A DNA stretch of 64,000 nt from Rhodococcus sp. CH91. GTDB lineage: Bacteria; Actinomycetota; Actinomycetes; Mycobacteriales; Mycobacteriaceae. Below are positions 52,186 through 61,509 of the stretch, one piece after another (the stretch's first letter is position 1; each line of letters starts with the position of its first letter). The notes under the pieces were generated by a model that was not told where the DNA came from, ran no database searches, and saw only the letters and a list, made by a program, of their open reading frames with translations. The position numbers and the translations under genes were made by a program. Location of the stretch: assembly GCF_022554085.1 (NCBI RefSeq), contig NZ_JAKFYR010000008.1:174409-238408 (forward strand), in the 5' to 3' direction.

Positions 52186-52992
52186 TCAGTCCGGATCGAC
52201 GAAGACGGGAACGCGCCCGGCCTTCCCCGCGGCGACCGCCTCCATCTGGTTGGGCGAACCCATCAGCTCGACCTGCAGTTCGCTCTCGAGCGCCAGAGCC
52301 GAGGCAGGGTCGGAACCGGTCCAGGTCTGCTCGTAGAGGCGTTTGGCCGCCCGCACCGCATGCGGTGATCTCGACGCGATCTCCCGGGCCAGTTCCTTCG
52401 CGGCAGCCAGCGGATCGTCCACCACATGGGTGACGAGACCGAGAGCGTGCGCTTCGGTACCGGAGACGATCCGGCCGGTGAACGTCAGCTCCTTCGCGAC
52501 GTCGAGGCCGACGAGACGCGGCAGGCTCTGCGTGATGCCCATGTCGGGGACGAGCCCCCACACGACCTCCATGATCGACAAGCGTGCGTCCGGGGTCGCG
52601 AAGCGGATGTCGGCACCGAGAGCGATCTGCAGCCCACCGCCGAAACAGTTGCCGGTGATCGCGGCGATCACCGGTACCGGGATGCGGGACCAGTCGTATG
52701 CGACGCGCTGGGCACGATTGGCGATGTCACCTTCCTCCCGTGCGAGCAGATCCCGTGGGCCGCCTCCGTCACCGGCACCGAGACTCCCGGTGTCGAGACC
52801 CGAGCAGAAGCTCTTGCCCTCGCCGTAGAGGACGACGGCGCGGACACTCCGGTCGGCGGCGAGCCGTCCGGTGACCTCGACGAGTGCATCGAACATCGCC
52901 GGATCCAGGGCGTTGTGCTTCTCGCCGCGGTCGAGAGCGACCGTCACGACTCCCGAATCCCCGGCGTCGACACGAATCCTGTGCTCACTCAT
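52186..52992 (-). CDS. Enoyl-CoA hydratase/isomerase (crotonase) family protein
   Basis: A 268-residue crotonase. The oxyanion-hole segments are GEGKSFCSGLDTGSL and ITGNCFGGGLQIALGADIRF, with MEVVWGLVPDMGITQSLPRL in the catalytic region. The usual Glu of hydratases in GGG(C)E is not clear here, so isomerase, hydrolase or hydratase activity cannot be separated. The ATG at 52992 stands alone, 20 bp-scale gaps on either side show no obvious operon, and RR/HK genes lie further upstream on the same strand. Confidence 0.85.
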   Translation of the reverse strand: MSEHRIRVDAGDSGVVTVALDRGEKHNALDPAMFDALVEVTGRLAADRSVRAVVLYGEGKSFCSGLDTGSLGAGDGGGPRDLLAREEGDIANRAQRVAYDWSRIPVPVIAAITGNCFGGGLQIALGADIRFATPDARLSIMEVVWGLVPDMGITQSLPRLVGLDVAKELTFTGRIVSGTEAHALGLVTHVVDDPLAAAKELAREIASRSPHAVRAAKRLYEQTWTGSDPASALALESELQVELMGSPNQMEAVAAGKAGRVPVFVDPD

Positions 52993-53109
52993 CCGGTTCG
53001 ACTCCCATCGAAGACAGTGCGGTCGGACTCCCGCCGGCAGGACACCCGAGATCGTTCAGCCGACCGTACAGCAGCCGGTCGCCGCCGATGGACCGGAATT
53101 CCGCGGTTG

Positions 53110-53751
53110 TCAGCCCAGAATTCCCCGGCCGTAGGCTTCGGCGACCGCGGCCGCGCGATCGTTCACCCCGAGTTTCGCGAAGATGTGGGTCAGATGGGTC
53201 TTCACGGTCGCCTCGCTGACGAACAACTCCCGGGCGATGGCCCGATTCGGAGTGCCTTTCGCGACCAGTGCCAGCACCTCGCGTTCCCGGGAGCTGAGCA
53301 CCTGGACCGGCGCGGGTGCCCGCATGCGGGTCATCAACCGCGACGCGACCACGGGGGCGAGTACCGATCGTCCCTGAGCAGCCGCACGTACCGCGTCGAA
53401 CAATTCGTCGCGCGGGGCATCCTTGAGAAGGTAGCCGGTGGCTCCGGCTTCGATCGCGGGGAAGATGTCGGCATCCGAATCGTAGGTCGTGAGGACGAGC
53501 ACCCGGCTCCGCACCTGCCGGTCCCTGAGGTCGGCGATGGCTGCCGCTCCCCCACCGCGTGGCATGCGCAGGTCCATCAACACCACGTCGGGATCGAGTC
53601 GCAGCGTGAAGATCACGGCCTCGGGCCCGTCCGATGCCTCACCCACGACCATGAATTCCGTCGACGCAGAGAACATTCCGCGCAACCCGTCCCGCACCAC
53701 GGGATGATCGTCGACGATGAGCACCGTGATCGGTTCACCCGGAGCCGTCAC
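53110..53751 (-). CDS. NarL/LuxR-type response regulator
   Basis: A 213-residue regulator. The receiver domain has the acidic pocket in VDDHPVV, the phospho-Asp in DVVLMDLRMP (near residue 58) and Lys in GYLLKDAP. The C-terminal LuxR HTH is LSSREREVLALVAKGTPNRA followed by SEATVKTHLTHIF. It overlaps the histidine kinase gene by 4 bp and belongs to the exporter operon upstream, which it probably controls. Confidence 0.92.
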   Translation of the reverse strand: MTAPGEPITVLIVDDHPVVRDGLRGMFSASTEFMVVGEASDGPEAVIFTLRLDPDVVLMDLRMPRGGGAAAIADLRDRQVRSRVLVLTTYDSDADIFPAIEAGATGYLLKDAPRDELFDAVRAAAQGRSVLAPVVASRLMTRMRAPAPVQVLSSREREVLALVAKGTPNRAIARELFVSEATVKTHLTHIFAKLGVNDRAAAVAEAYGRGILG

Positions 53752-55022
53752 GACACGTCCTGACTCACCGGAGTCGTGCCCTGAAGGGGGATCCGCACCG
53801 ACACAGCTGTCCCCTCGCCCGGGGCCGATTCGATTGTGACGGTGCCGTCCACTCGGGCAGCACGCGATCGCATTCCGCGCAGACCGAACCCACGCGCCGG
53901 CTCCACGGGGGCGAAGCCGTTTCCGTCGTCACGAACATCCACGCTCACTTCGCAGTCCATATACGAGAGCGTGACACCTACCCGCCGCGCATCGGCATGT
54001 CTACCGACGTTCGTCAGTGCCTCCTGAACGATCCGCAACATCGTTGCACCGACGTCGTCGTGCAGGGGGACCGGTGTGCCCGTGACGGTGAACTCGGCGC
54101 AGACCTCGGTCTCCCGGGACCACACGGCGAGCGTGTGAGCCAGCACGGCATCGAGCGCGTCGTGCTCGAGCGCTTCCGGGACGAGATCCTGCACAGATCG
54201 ACGGGCGTCACCGAGACTGCGTCGAGCGAGTGCCGTGGCCGTGTCGACGTGACGGCGTGCCGCTTCCCGATCAGCAGCGTCCTGCGCGGCCTGCAGCTGG
54301 GTGACGATCCCGACCAGCCCCTGCGCGAGGGTGTCGTGGATCTCGGCAGCGAGCCGACGGCGCTCGTCGTCGATTCCCGCTTCCCGGGCATGCACCAGGA
54401 GCTGAGCGTGGAGGGCCTGATTCTCGGCCAGCGCCCGCTCGAGCTGCTCGTTCGTCCGTTCGAGTTCGTCGATTACCGCGAGCCGCTCGAGGCTCTGCTG
54501 CTCGTCGCGTTCGGCGAGCCGCATCATCAGCATCGAAATCGAGGCGTTGAGGACCACCAGGAGACCGAAAGCAATCCACATGGTGCGGCTCTGCGGCGGC
54601 ATTCCTCCGGCCTGTGAGCCCGCCACCGTCACCGCCGTCACGAGCAGGCCGAACCGAATCCAGCGCTCCGGCAACATCGCGTGGGCATCGAAGTAGCCGG
54701 CTGCGGCATAGATCGCGAAGAACGGGTTGAACCAGCTCAGAGCGAAGGCCAGACCCGACCGGACCAGATAGTAGATGGTGTCCTGTTCCGGCTTCGAGCG
54801 GCGGCGAAACCACCGCCACACTTCCCAACCCCCTGCGACAACTGTGAGCACCGCCGCCGTGTACCGCTCGGCAGGGCTCATCAGCAGTGACGCGCTCCCG
54901 ACGGACAGCACGGTGCCGGTAGCCAGTAGAGCAGGCGGCCCCCACCTGTAGTACTGCGTCCAGTGGTCCTGAGCAGTCGCCGATGCCGTCACGTTCTCCA
55001 GAATGACGGTCGGCCGGCTCAC
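53748..55022 (-). CDS. Sensor histidine kinase, HisKA_3 type
   Basis: A 424-residue kinase. The N-terminal half has about five or six membrane helices, followed by a coiled-coil linker (LERTNEQLERALAENQALHA). The phospho-acceptor motif is ERRRLAAEIHDTLAQGLVG and the ATPase domain has IVQEALTNVGRHA and DDGNGFAP. This is the DesK/LiaS-like group. The GTG at 55022 overlaps the permease stop by 4 bp; a GTG at 54992 behind GGAG is the alternative. Confidence 0.88.
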   Translation of the reverse strand: MSRPTVILENVTASATAQDHWTQYYRWGPPALLATGTVLSVGSASLLMSPAERYTAAVLTVVAGGWEVWRWFRRRSKPEQDTIYYLVRSGLAFALSWFNPFFAIYAAAGYFDAHAMLPERWIRFGLLVTAVTVAGSQAGGMPPQSRTMWIAFGLLVVLNASISMLMMRLAERDEQQSLERLAVIDELERTNEQLERALAENQALHAQLLVHAREAGIDDERRRLAAEIHDTLAQGLVGIVTQLQAAQDAADREAARRHVDTATALARRSLGDARRSVQDLVPEALEHDALDAVLAHTLAVWSRETEVCAEFTVTGTPVPLHDDVGATMLRIVQEALTNVGRHADARRVGVTLSYMDCEVSVDVRDDGNGFAPVEPARGFGLRGMRSRAARVDGTVTIESAPGEGTAVSVRIPLQGTTPVSQDVS

Positions 55023-55819
55023 TGCCAACGGAACCATCGGATCGCAATCCCGCTGAGCACGACCGTCCAGCCGATGACGACCGCCATCCCACCGAGGTCG
55101 AGTCCGCCACCGGCTGCGGTGCTGTCGAGGAGTTGCGCTGCAGCGCCGAAGGGTGTCAGCTCCACGATCCGCTGCAGCAACTCGGGCATCGCCTGCACCG
55201 GCAGCCATACGCCGGCGCAGAACAGCATGGGGAAGAACACGATCGTGCCCAACGTCTGGGCGATGCGCACCGACGGTGAAACTGCTGCGAGCGTCGCACC
55301 CAGGCTCAGTGCTGCCGCAAGAGTCACGAGGACGGCGAGACCGTAGCCCCATGGTTGAGCGGGGAACGCCACCGCGAAAACGATTCGCCCGACGAGCAAC
55401 GCGAGAACCACGGACACTGCGACCGTCACGGCGTGCGTCACGATCTGCGCGATCAACAGATCCGCTGGACGGGCCGGAGTCACTGCCAACCGGCGGAGGA
55501 TGCCGCGTTCCCGATAGGAAGACAGCACGGCAGGCATCGTCTGGAGGCCTGCCACGATCATCGCCACCAGAATCGCCACGGGGACATACAGATCGATCAC
55601 GCGCAGACCGCCGAGTCCCGGATCGGGCTCCCGGAAGGCCGGGATCAGCCCGAGGATCGACATGAGAAGCGTGGGAAACACGAGAATCCAGAACATCGCA
55701 CCGGGTTCTCGTGTGAACAGCCGTGCCTCGGTCCGTAGGACGGCGAGCAACGCCGCCGATTTCGGGCCGTTCGTCTGTGACGTCTCGACCAGTCGATTTC
55801 TCATGACGTGGTTGTTCAC
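55019..55819 (-). CDS. ABC-2 type exporter permease
   Basis: A 266-residue membrane protein with six predicted helices. It has the ABC-2 hallmark coupling region SYRERGILRRLAVTPARPAD between helices 2 and 3, and the conserved FFPMLFCAGVWLPVQAMPE before the last helices. It would pair with the ATPase encoded upstream to export a lipid, drug or peptide. The GTG at 55819 overlaps the ATPase stop by 4 bp. Confidence 0.88.
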   Translation of the reverse strand: MNNHVMRNRLVETSQTNGPKSAALLAVLRTEARLFTREPGAMFWILVFPTLLMSILGLIPAFREPDPGLGGLRVIDLYVPVAILVAMIVAGLQTMPAVLSSYRERGILRRLAVTPARPADLLIAQIVTHAVTVAVSVVLALLVGRIVFAVAFPAQPWGYGLAVLVTLAAALSLGATLAAVSPSVRIAQTLGTIVFFPMLFCAGVWLPVQAMPELLQRIVELTPFGAAAQLLDSTAAGGGLDLGGMAVVIGWTVVLSGIAIRWFRWQ

Positions 55820-56724
55820 GGCATTCTCCCGCTTTCGGTCAGATCGAGGTAGGCATCGTCGAGGGTCGCTTCGACGATGCGGAGGCGCTCGGCTGTGAGT
55901 CCCCGCGAACCGAGCAGAGTGAGTACCGCGTGGATGGAGTCCTCGTTGCCCTCGACGACCACCCGTTCCTGGGCGGACCGCACGGAGACGACACCGGGCA
56001 AGGACTCGAGCTGAGCGAGGTCGAGCGGGCCGGACGGGTGGAAGGAAACGACAACTGCTCCCGGCGCCTGCCCGATCAGTTCCCCCGGGCTGCCCAGCGC
56101 CCGGATGCGACCGGAGTCGAACACCGCGACCCGATCGCACAGCCGCTGAGCCTCTTCCATGAAGTGGGTGACGAGCAGGACCGTGACGCCCGAATCGCGG
56201 ACCTCCTCGATCAGCGCCCAGGTATCGCGACGCCCTCGCGGGTCGAGCCCGGTGGTGAGTTCGTCGAGGACGACCACGCGGGGCGAACCGATCAGTGCCA
56301 GCGCGATGAACAGCCGCTGTTTCTGTCCCCCGGACAGTTTCGCGAACCGGTTGCCGAGCAGGCCGTCCAGACCGAGACGCTCGGCGAGGAGTGCGCCGTC
56401 CGCCGGCCGGGAGTAGAACGAGGCGTAGAGATCGAGGGCCTCGCGCACGGTCAGCTTCGCCTGCAGTTCGCTCTCCTGCAGCTGGGTCCCGAGCAGTTCG
56501 GCGACAGCGCTCCGATCGGCGATCGGGTCCAGCCCGGCCACCCGGACGATGCCCGCATCGGGTTTCCGCAGGCCGGAAACACATTCGACGGCCGTGGTCT
56601 TGCCCGCCCCGTTCGGGCCGACGATCCCGAAGATCTCACCTTCGTGGACCTCGAAGCTCACATCGTCGACGACGACGCGGCCCCCGTACGACTTCCGCAG
56701 AGTATTCACTTCGACTATCGGCAT
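55816..56724 (-). CDS. ABC exporter ATPase, DrrA-like
   Basis: A 302-residue ATPase with Walker A VGPNGAGKTT, Q-loop GTQLQESEL, signature KLSGGQKQRLFIALAL, Walker B VVVLDELTTGLDP and switch His in VTHFMEEA. The C-terminal extra domain after residue 220 is typical of DrrA/CcmA-like exporters. It heads a four-gene operon (ATPase, permease, kinase, regulator) in which each junction is a 4-bp GTGA overlap. This resembles peptide-sensing detoxification modules. Confidence 0.92.
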   Translation of the reverse strand: MPIVEVNTLRKSYGGRVVVDDVSFEVHEGEIFGIVGPNGAGKTTAVECVSGLRKPDAGIVRVAGLDPIADRSAVAELLGTQLQESELQAKLTVREALDLYASFYSRPADGALLAERLGLDGLLGNRFAKLSGGQKQRLFIALALIGSPRVVVLDELTTGLDPRGRRDTWALIEEVRDSGVTVLLVTHFMEEAQRLCDRVAVFDSGRIRALGSPGELIGQAPGAVVVSFHPSGPLDLAQLESLPGVVSVRSAQERVVVEGNEDSIHAVLTLLGSRGLTAERLRIVEATLDDAYLDLTESGRMP

Positions 56725-56905
56725 GCCCCGAGCGTGCTGCACGGCACCGATCGCGCACATCGCCCGACCGGTCTGCTCCGGCATCGGCCGATCGGATGAT
56801 GGCGCATACCGGTCGGTTCGGGCATGATGTCGCCGTGCGTGTTCCTCGTCGAGAACCACCCGCGCGGCGCGAGGCCGCTCGGGTGTTCGACACGGGAGAA
56901 CACAC

Positions 56906-57196
56906 ATGGAATACAACGCGATGATCGAACTCGACGTCTCGATCGATCTGCTGACCGACGACGAGATCGTCGATTTCATCGAGCCGATCGCCGGGCATCA
57001 CGGTGCGCTGGGACGCAGCGACAACGGCCTCGTCCTTCTCACGATCACCATCGACGCCGTCGATGCGATCCACGCGACGCGGTTCGTGCGCGACCTGATG
57101 TGCATCTCGTATGCGTCTTATCGAGTCCACTCGGTGGATGTGCTGCCCACCAGTGCCTTCGACGCGATCTTCGGGTTCCGCGACTACTTCCGCTGA
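56906..57196 (+). CDS. Hypothetical protein, 96 aa
   Basis: A small acidic soluble protein starting MEYNAMIELDVSIDLLTDDE and ending FGFRDYFR. It alternates beta-rich and helical segments with no signal peptide, Cys pairs or known motif. Codon use matches the neighbours and a strong terminator follows, so it is accepted as real. It is divergent from the exporter operon. Confidence 0.65.
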   Translation: MEYNAMIELDVSIDLLTDDEIVDFIEPIAGHHGALGRSDNGLVLLTITIDAVDAIHATRFVRDLMCISYASYRVHSVDVLPTSAFDAIFGFRDYFR

Positions 57197-57205
57197 CGTA
57201 CGAAG

Positions 57206-57235
57206 CGAGGTCCGCGTCCTCGGACGCGGACCTCG
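57206..57235. terminator. 14-bp-stem terminator between convergent genes
   Basis: Arms 57206-57219 and 57222-57235 are exact complements with almost no loop. Confidence 0.8.
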
Positions 57236-57244
57236 TCCTCGCGT

Positions 57245-58084
57245 TCAGCGTGCGAACGAACGCATCTTGCGCAGATAACCCGGGATCGCACGGAACGGGA
57301 CACGGACGGGCCAGTCGTCCGGCCGGAAGTACGCCTCGGTTCCACCGTCGACGACCACGACGCTGCCAGCCATGAAGTCCGCGGCCGGCGACAGCATGAA
57401 TTCGACCCACTGCGCGATCTGTTCGGCCTGCCCGAATCCCCCGACCGGAACAGGGAAGCTCTCGACGGCCCTCTTCAGCGGGCTCTCGAGCTGGGCGTCG
57501 AGCAACGGGGTGGAGATCGCCCCCGGGGCGAGCACGTTCATGCGGATACCGGACCCCGCCCACCGCGGAGTGACCGCGGTGCGGCGCACCCATCGGGTGA
57601 CCGCGATCTTCGACGCCGCGTACGTGAACGCCGGTCCCGACGCCGGGATCCGGCCGGCGCGGGCGACGCCCTTGTCCGTATCCCCGGCGAGGAACGCCTT
57701 CACCGCCGAATTCGGCACGCCGGGTGTGGTGGTCGCCGAATTCGACCCGAACACCACGACCTTGCTGTTGCCGGCCGCGGCCAGGGCGGGACGCCAGCCG
57801 ACGAGCAGGTCGATCACACCGAGCAGATTGACCTGCGCGATGAGTTTCTCCTTGCCGGGAGTCGGGCCCAGGCCGGCAGCGAGTACGGCGCCGTCGAGCC
57901 GGCCGTCCGCCCGGTCGAGCGTCGCTCGAACAGCCTCCGAACGCCCCTGTGGAGTCGACAGATCCGCGACGATCTCGGTGTCCTTCAGGTCGATCCCGAT
58001 CACCCTGTGCCCGGCCGCACGCAATCGATCCGCGCTCGCCTTGCCCATCCCGGATGCAGCGCCTGTCACTGCATACACCGCCAT
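57245..58084 (-). CDS. Short-chain dehydrogenase, hydroxysteroid-dehydrogenase-like
   Basis: A 279-residue SDR. The cofactor loop is VTGAASGMGKASAD with the acidic NAD-type residue in GIDLKD. The catalytic residues are Ser in FGSNSATTTPG and Tyr/Lys in YAASKIAVTRW. An insertion between them (about 25 residues around DTDKGVARAGR) is characteristic of the 3-alpha-hydroxysteroid-dehydrogenase/carbonyl-reductase subgroup. Substrate unknown. Confidence 0.87.
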   Translation of the reverse strand: MAVYAVTGAASGMGKASADRLRAAGHRVIGIDLKDTEIVADLSTPQGRSEAVRATLDRADGRLDGAVLAAGLGPTPGKEKLIAQVNLLGVIDLLVGWRPALAAAGNSKVVVFGSNSATTTPGVPNSAVKAFLAGDTDKGVARAGRIPASGPAFTYAASKIAVTRWVRRTAVTPRWAGSGIRMNVLAPGAISTPLLDAQLESPLKRAVESFPVPVGGFGQAEQIAQWVEFMLSPAADFMAGSVVVVDGGTEAYFRPDDWPVRVPFRAIPGYLRKMRSFAR

Positions 58085-58111
58085 GTGCCCTCCCTCGCTC
58101 GTCCCGGCACG

Positions 58112-59392
58112 CTACAACGCGGATATCGCTTTCTGCAGCAGTGCGACGTACCGAGCGAGACCGTCCAGGTCGAGTACGTCCGGGGAGGCCGTCACCGACA
58201 GCGTCACCCGCTCGCCGATCCCGTGTACCCCGTGGGTGAGCGCCTGCACGGGCGACAGACCGGGAAATCCGGAGGTGAACCGCACGCGGCCACCACCGAG
58301 GACGAGGTCGGCCGGACCGCGGTCCACGCTCGAGACGACGGTGTTTCCGGTGACGGTCGGCGGGGCGACGGACAGGTCGAGACGGTCGGTACCGAAACGC
58401 AGGAGCGGAGCCGGTACGTGATCGTCGGTGCGGGCCCGCACCGCCATGGCCGGGTGCCGCGCGCGGGTGCGTTGCCGCGCGAGATCGGCGGCGATGGCCG
58501 CGGCCCGCTGCTTCGGGTCCCCGATCCCGCAATGCAGGTCGACGCCGACGTTGCGGTAACTGTTGCGGGAGGATCCGGACGGGGCCACCGCGACGGGCAC
58601 TTCGGCGGACAACTCGTCGGTGCCGAGGAACTCCGCCAGTGCCGAGCCGATCGCCGTGAGCGCCCCGACCGTCACCGTGCCGACGCGACGCAGTTCGGCG
58701 GCCTCGCACACGATCGTGCGCACCACCCTGCGAGGTCCCGGCGCGGAGTTCACGGCGACCAGCGGCCGGCCCGGCGTGGGCCGCGGAACCGACGGATCGG
58801 CGAGCTGCTGTTCCGCCTTCACCGCGCACCGCCCGTCGGCGATCACCCGCGGGATCGACCACGGCAACCGCAGCGCGGCCCGCACGAGCATCCCGGCTGC
58901 CGAGGGCGCACGCGGCGCAGTCGTCGGCGGCGCCGTTCCCGACAGCAGGTCGCGCGCGAGCGCCGAGGTGCGCACCCCGTCCGCAAAGGCGTGCGACATC
59001 TGGAAGACGACGACGAGCGCAGGCTCCGTACCGGCGGGAGCCCCGGGGACGTGCGGGAACAGGTGCAGACGCCACGGCGAATTCGTGACGTCGACGCGGC
59101 CGGCGACGAGACCGGACAGCACGTCGAGCAGGTGGCCGTAACCGCCCACCTCGTGCACGACGACATCGTCGTCGGCCGGTTCGCGAGCGGTCCAGTAGGG
59201 ATAGTCGAGTCCGCCCGGTACCTCGACCATGCGCACCTGCACTTCCCCCATCGCGTGCACACGCGCCCGCAGTTCACCGAGAACCTCGGCGAACGGGACG
59301 TCGGGTGCGTCGAAACAGTAGAGCGCGAACAGGTCGCCCGGAATGCGATCACCGAGCCATTCCCGGCGGGCGTCCGAGGGATGCATCTGCAC
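58112..59392 (-). CDS. WS/DGAT-like acyltransferase family protein
   Basis: A 426-residue protein patterned on wax ester synthase/diacylglycerol acyltransferases. The active-site motif HHxxxDG appears as MSHAFADG: the first His is Ser, while the second His, usually the more important one, and Asp-Gly are kept. The C-terminal half carries the NxVGVDL-type motif YRNVGVDLHCG and NTVVSSVDRGP. It may make storage lipids or have shifted function. The start is the GTG at 59392; an ATG two codons later is equally plausible. Confidence 0.8.
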   Translation of the reverse strand: MQMHPSDARREWLGDRIPGDLFALYCFDAPDVPFAEVLGELRARVHAMGEVQVRMVEVPGGLDYPYWTAREPADDDVVVHEVGGYGHLLDVLSGLVAGRVDVTNSPWRLHLFPHVPGAPAGTEPALVVVFQMSHAFADGVRTSALARDLLSGTAPPTTAPRAPSAAGMLVRAALRLPWSIPRVIADGRCAVKAEQQLADPSVPRPTPGRPLVAVNSAPGPRRVVRTIVCEAAELRRVGTVTVGALTAIGSALAEFLGTDELSAEVPVAVAPSGSSRNSYRNVGVDLHCGIGDPKQRAAAIAADLARQRTRARHPAMAVRARTDDHVPAPLLRFGTDRLDLSVAPPTVTGNTVVSSVDRGPADLVLGGGRVRFTSGFPGLSPVQALTHGVHGIGERVTLSVTASPDVLDLDGLARYVALLQKAISAL

Positions 59393-59448
59393 GAGGTCAC
59401 AGTCTGCCCGCCGCCCGCCCCGCTCGCGAGGCGGGTATGAATGGGTCC

Positions 59449-61509
59449 ATGAGCGACGACACCACCGATCCGTACCTGTGGCTCGAGGACGTCACCGGCG
59501 AGAAACAGCTCGACTGGGTGCGCGACCGCAACGACCGCACCGTCGATGCCTACGCGCGGACCGGCGGGTTCGGCGATCTCGAGTCCCGGATCCGGGAGGT
59601 ACTCGACACCGATGCCCGGATTCCCTATGCGCGTCGGCGCGGCGAGTATCTCTACAACTACTGGCGGGACGCAGAGCACGTCCGCGGGTTGTGGCGTCGC
59701 ACCACGATGGAGCAGTATCTGCGCGACGAACCCGAGTGGGACGTCCTCGTCGACCTCGATGCCGTCGCCGAGGAGGAAGGCGAGAACTGGGTGTGGTCGG
59801 GTGCTCAGGTGCTGCGGCCCGACCAGACTCGTGCGCTCGTCAGCCTGTCACGCGGCGGGGCCGACGCGAGCGTGATCCGCGAGTTCGATCTCGTCACCCG
59901 CCGGTTCCTCTCGGGACCCGACAGTTTCGAACTGCCCGAGGCGAAGACCGACATCGCTTGGATCGATGCCGACACCGTCTATGTGGGCACGGATTTCGGC
60001 GAGGGATCGCTCACGGACTCGGGTTATCCGCGACTCGCGAAGAGGTGGCGGCGCGGCGCTCCCGTCGAAGAGGCCGAGACCGTCTTCGAGGGTGAGCGCA
60101 CCGATGTCGCCGTCTCCGCCTGGTACGACGACACCCCCGGTTTCGAACACAGCTTCGTCGACCGGGCGATCGACTTCTACCGGGCACATCGCTTCGAGCT
60201 GCGCCCGGACGGCGAACTCGTGAAGCTCGACGTCCCCGACGACGCGCGTGTGAGCGTGTACCGCGACCACCTGCTCGTCCGTACACGTTCCGAATGGCTC
60301 GGGCACCCTCCCGGCACGCTGCTCGCGGCGAACTATCCGGACTTCCTCGCCGGTTCGCGGGAGATGACGGTGCTCTTCGCGCCCGACGAGCACACCTCGC
60401 TCGAACAGTACGCGTGGACGCGGAACCACCTGCTCGTCGTGACTCTGCGCGACGTCCAGACGCGGATGCGGGTGCTCACACCGGGCGACGAAGGGTGGAT
60501 CGACGAGGAACTGCCGGGGGTGCCCGACGCCACGTCGACCTCGATCATCGACGTCGACCCCCTCACCGGTGACGACTTCTTCCTCAACTCGAGCGGCTTC
60601 ACGATTCCAGCGACGCTGCTCTCCGGGACCGTCGGCGGCCCGATCGAGGCGATCAAGCAGGCACCGTCGTTCTTCGACGCCGAGGACGTCACCGTCTCCC
60701 AGTACTTCGCCACCTCCGACGACGGCACACAGGTGCCGTACTTCGTGGTGGGTCGCCGGACCGGGACGCCGGGACCCACGCTCCTGTACGGATACGGCGG
60801 TTTCGAGAACTCGATGGTGCCGGCCTACAGCGGCATCGTCGGACGGGCCTGGCTCGAGCGGGGATACACCTATGTCATCGCCAATATCCGTGGTGGTGGC
60901 GAGTACGGACCGACCTGGCACACGCAAGCCCTCAAGGAGAACCGCCACAAGGTGTTCGAGGACTTCGCCGCGGTCGCGAAGGATCTCGTCTCCCGCGGGA
61001 TCACCACCGCCGACCAGCTGGGGGCACAGGGTGGCAGCAACGGTGGTCTGCTCATGGGCGTCATGCTCACCCGCTGTCCGGAACTCTTCGGCGCGATCGT
61101 GTGCCAGGTGCCGCTACTCGACATGAAGCGATACCACCTGCTCCTCGCCGGTGCGTCGTGGATGGCCGAATACGGTGATCCCGACAATCCCGACGAGTGG
61201 GAGTTCCTCAGCCGGTACTCGCCGTACCAGAACACCGACCCGAAGACGAGCTACCCGCCGGTCCTCGTCACCACGTCCACGCGCGACGACCGGGTGCACC
61301 CCGGCCACGCACGGAAGATGGTCGCACGCCTAGAGGAGGAGGGCCACGAGGTCTGGTACTACGAGAACATCGAGGGCGGACACGGTGGTGCCGCGGACAA
61401 TGCCCAGGCGGCATTCAAGTCGGCGCTGACGTTCTCGTTCCTGGCGGACAAGCTCGCGAACCGGTCCGGCTCCGGGCCGGCGGACGGCGCCGCGTCACCG
61501 GTCTCGTAG
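59449..61509 (+). CDS. Prolyl oligopeptidase family (S9) serine peptidase
   Basis: A 686-residue S9A-type peptidase: an N-terminal beta-propeller (about 70-400) that limits substrate size, then an alpha/beta-hydrolase domain with nucleophile GAQGGSNGGLLMG, acid TRDDRVHPGHA and His in IEGGHGGAADN. It cleaves short peptides in the cytoplasm; no signal peptide is present. The ATG at 59449 follows a GGGTAT by 10 nt but no -35 box fits, so sigma-F control is doubtful. Its last 15 bp overlap the end of the convergent esterase gene. Confidence 0.92.
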   Translation: MSDDTTDPYLWLEDVTGEKQLDWVRDRNDRTVDAYARTGGFGDLESRIREVLDTDARIPYARRRGEYLYNYWRDAEHVRGLWRRTTMEQYLRDEPEWDVLVDLDAVAEEEGENWVWSGAQVLRPDQTRALVSLSRGGADASVIREFDLVTRRFLSGPDSFELPEAKTDIAWIDADTVYVGTDFGEGSLTDSGYPRLAKRWRRGAPVEEAETVFEGERTDVAVSAWYDDTPGFEHSFVDRAIDFYRAHRFELRPDGELVKLDVPDDARVSVYRDHLLVRTRSEWLGHPPGTLLAANYPDFLAGSREMTVLFAPDEHTSLEQYAWTRNHLLVVTLRDVQTRMRVLTPGDEGWIDEELPGVPDATSTSIIDVDPLTGDDFFLNSSGFTIPATLLSGTVGGPIEAIKQAPSFFDAEDVTVSQYFATSDDGTQVPYFVVGRRTGTPGPTLLYGYGGFENSMVPAYSGIVGRAWLERGYTYVIANIRGGGEYGPTWHTQALKENRHKVFEDFAAVAKDLVSRGITTADQLGAQGGSNGGLLMGVMLTRCPELFGAIVCQVPLLDMKRYHLLLAGASWMAEYGDPDNPDEWEFLSRYSPYQNTDPKTSYPPVLVTTSTRDDRVHPGHARKMVARLEEEGHEVWYYENIEGGHGGAADNAQAAFKSALTFSFLADKLANRSGSGPADGAASPVS

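Noticed and set aside
59433..59438. GGGTAT 10 nt before the S9 peptidase start
   Set aside because: No GTTT-like -35 box at 14-18 nt; kept only as a remark in the gene entry.
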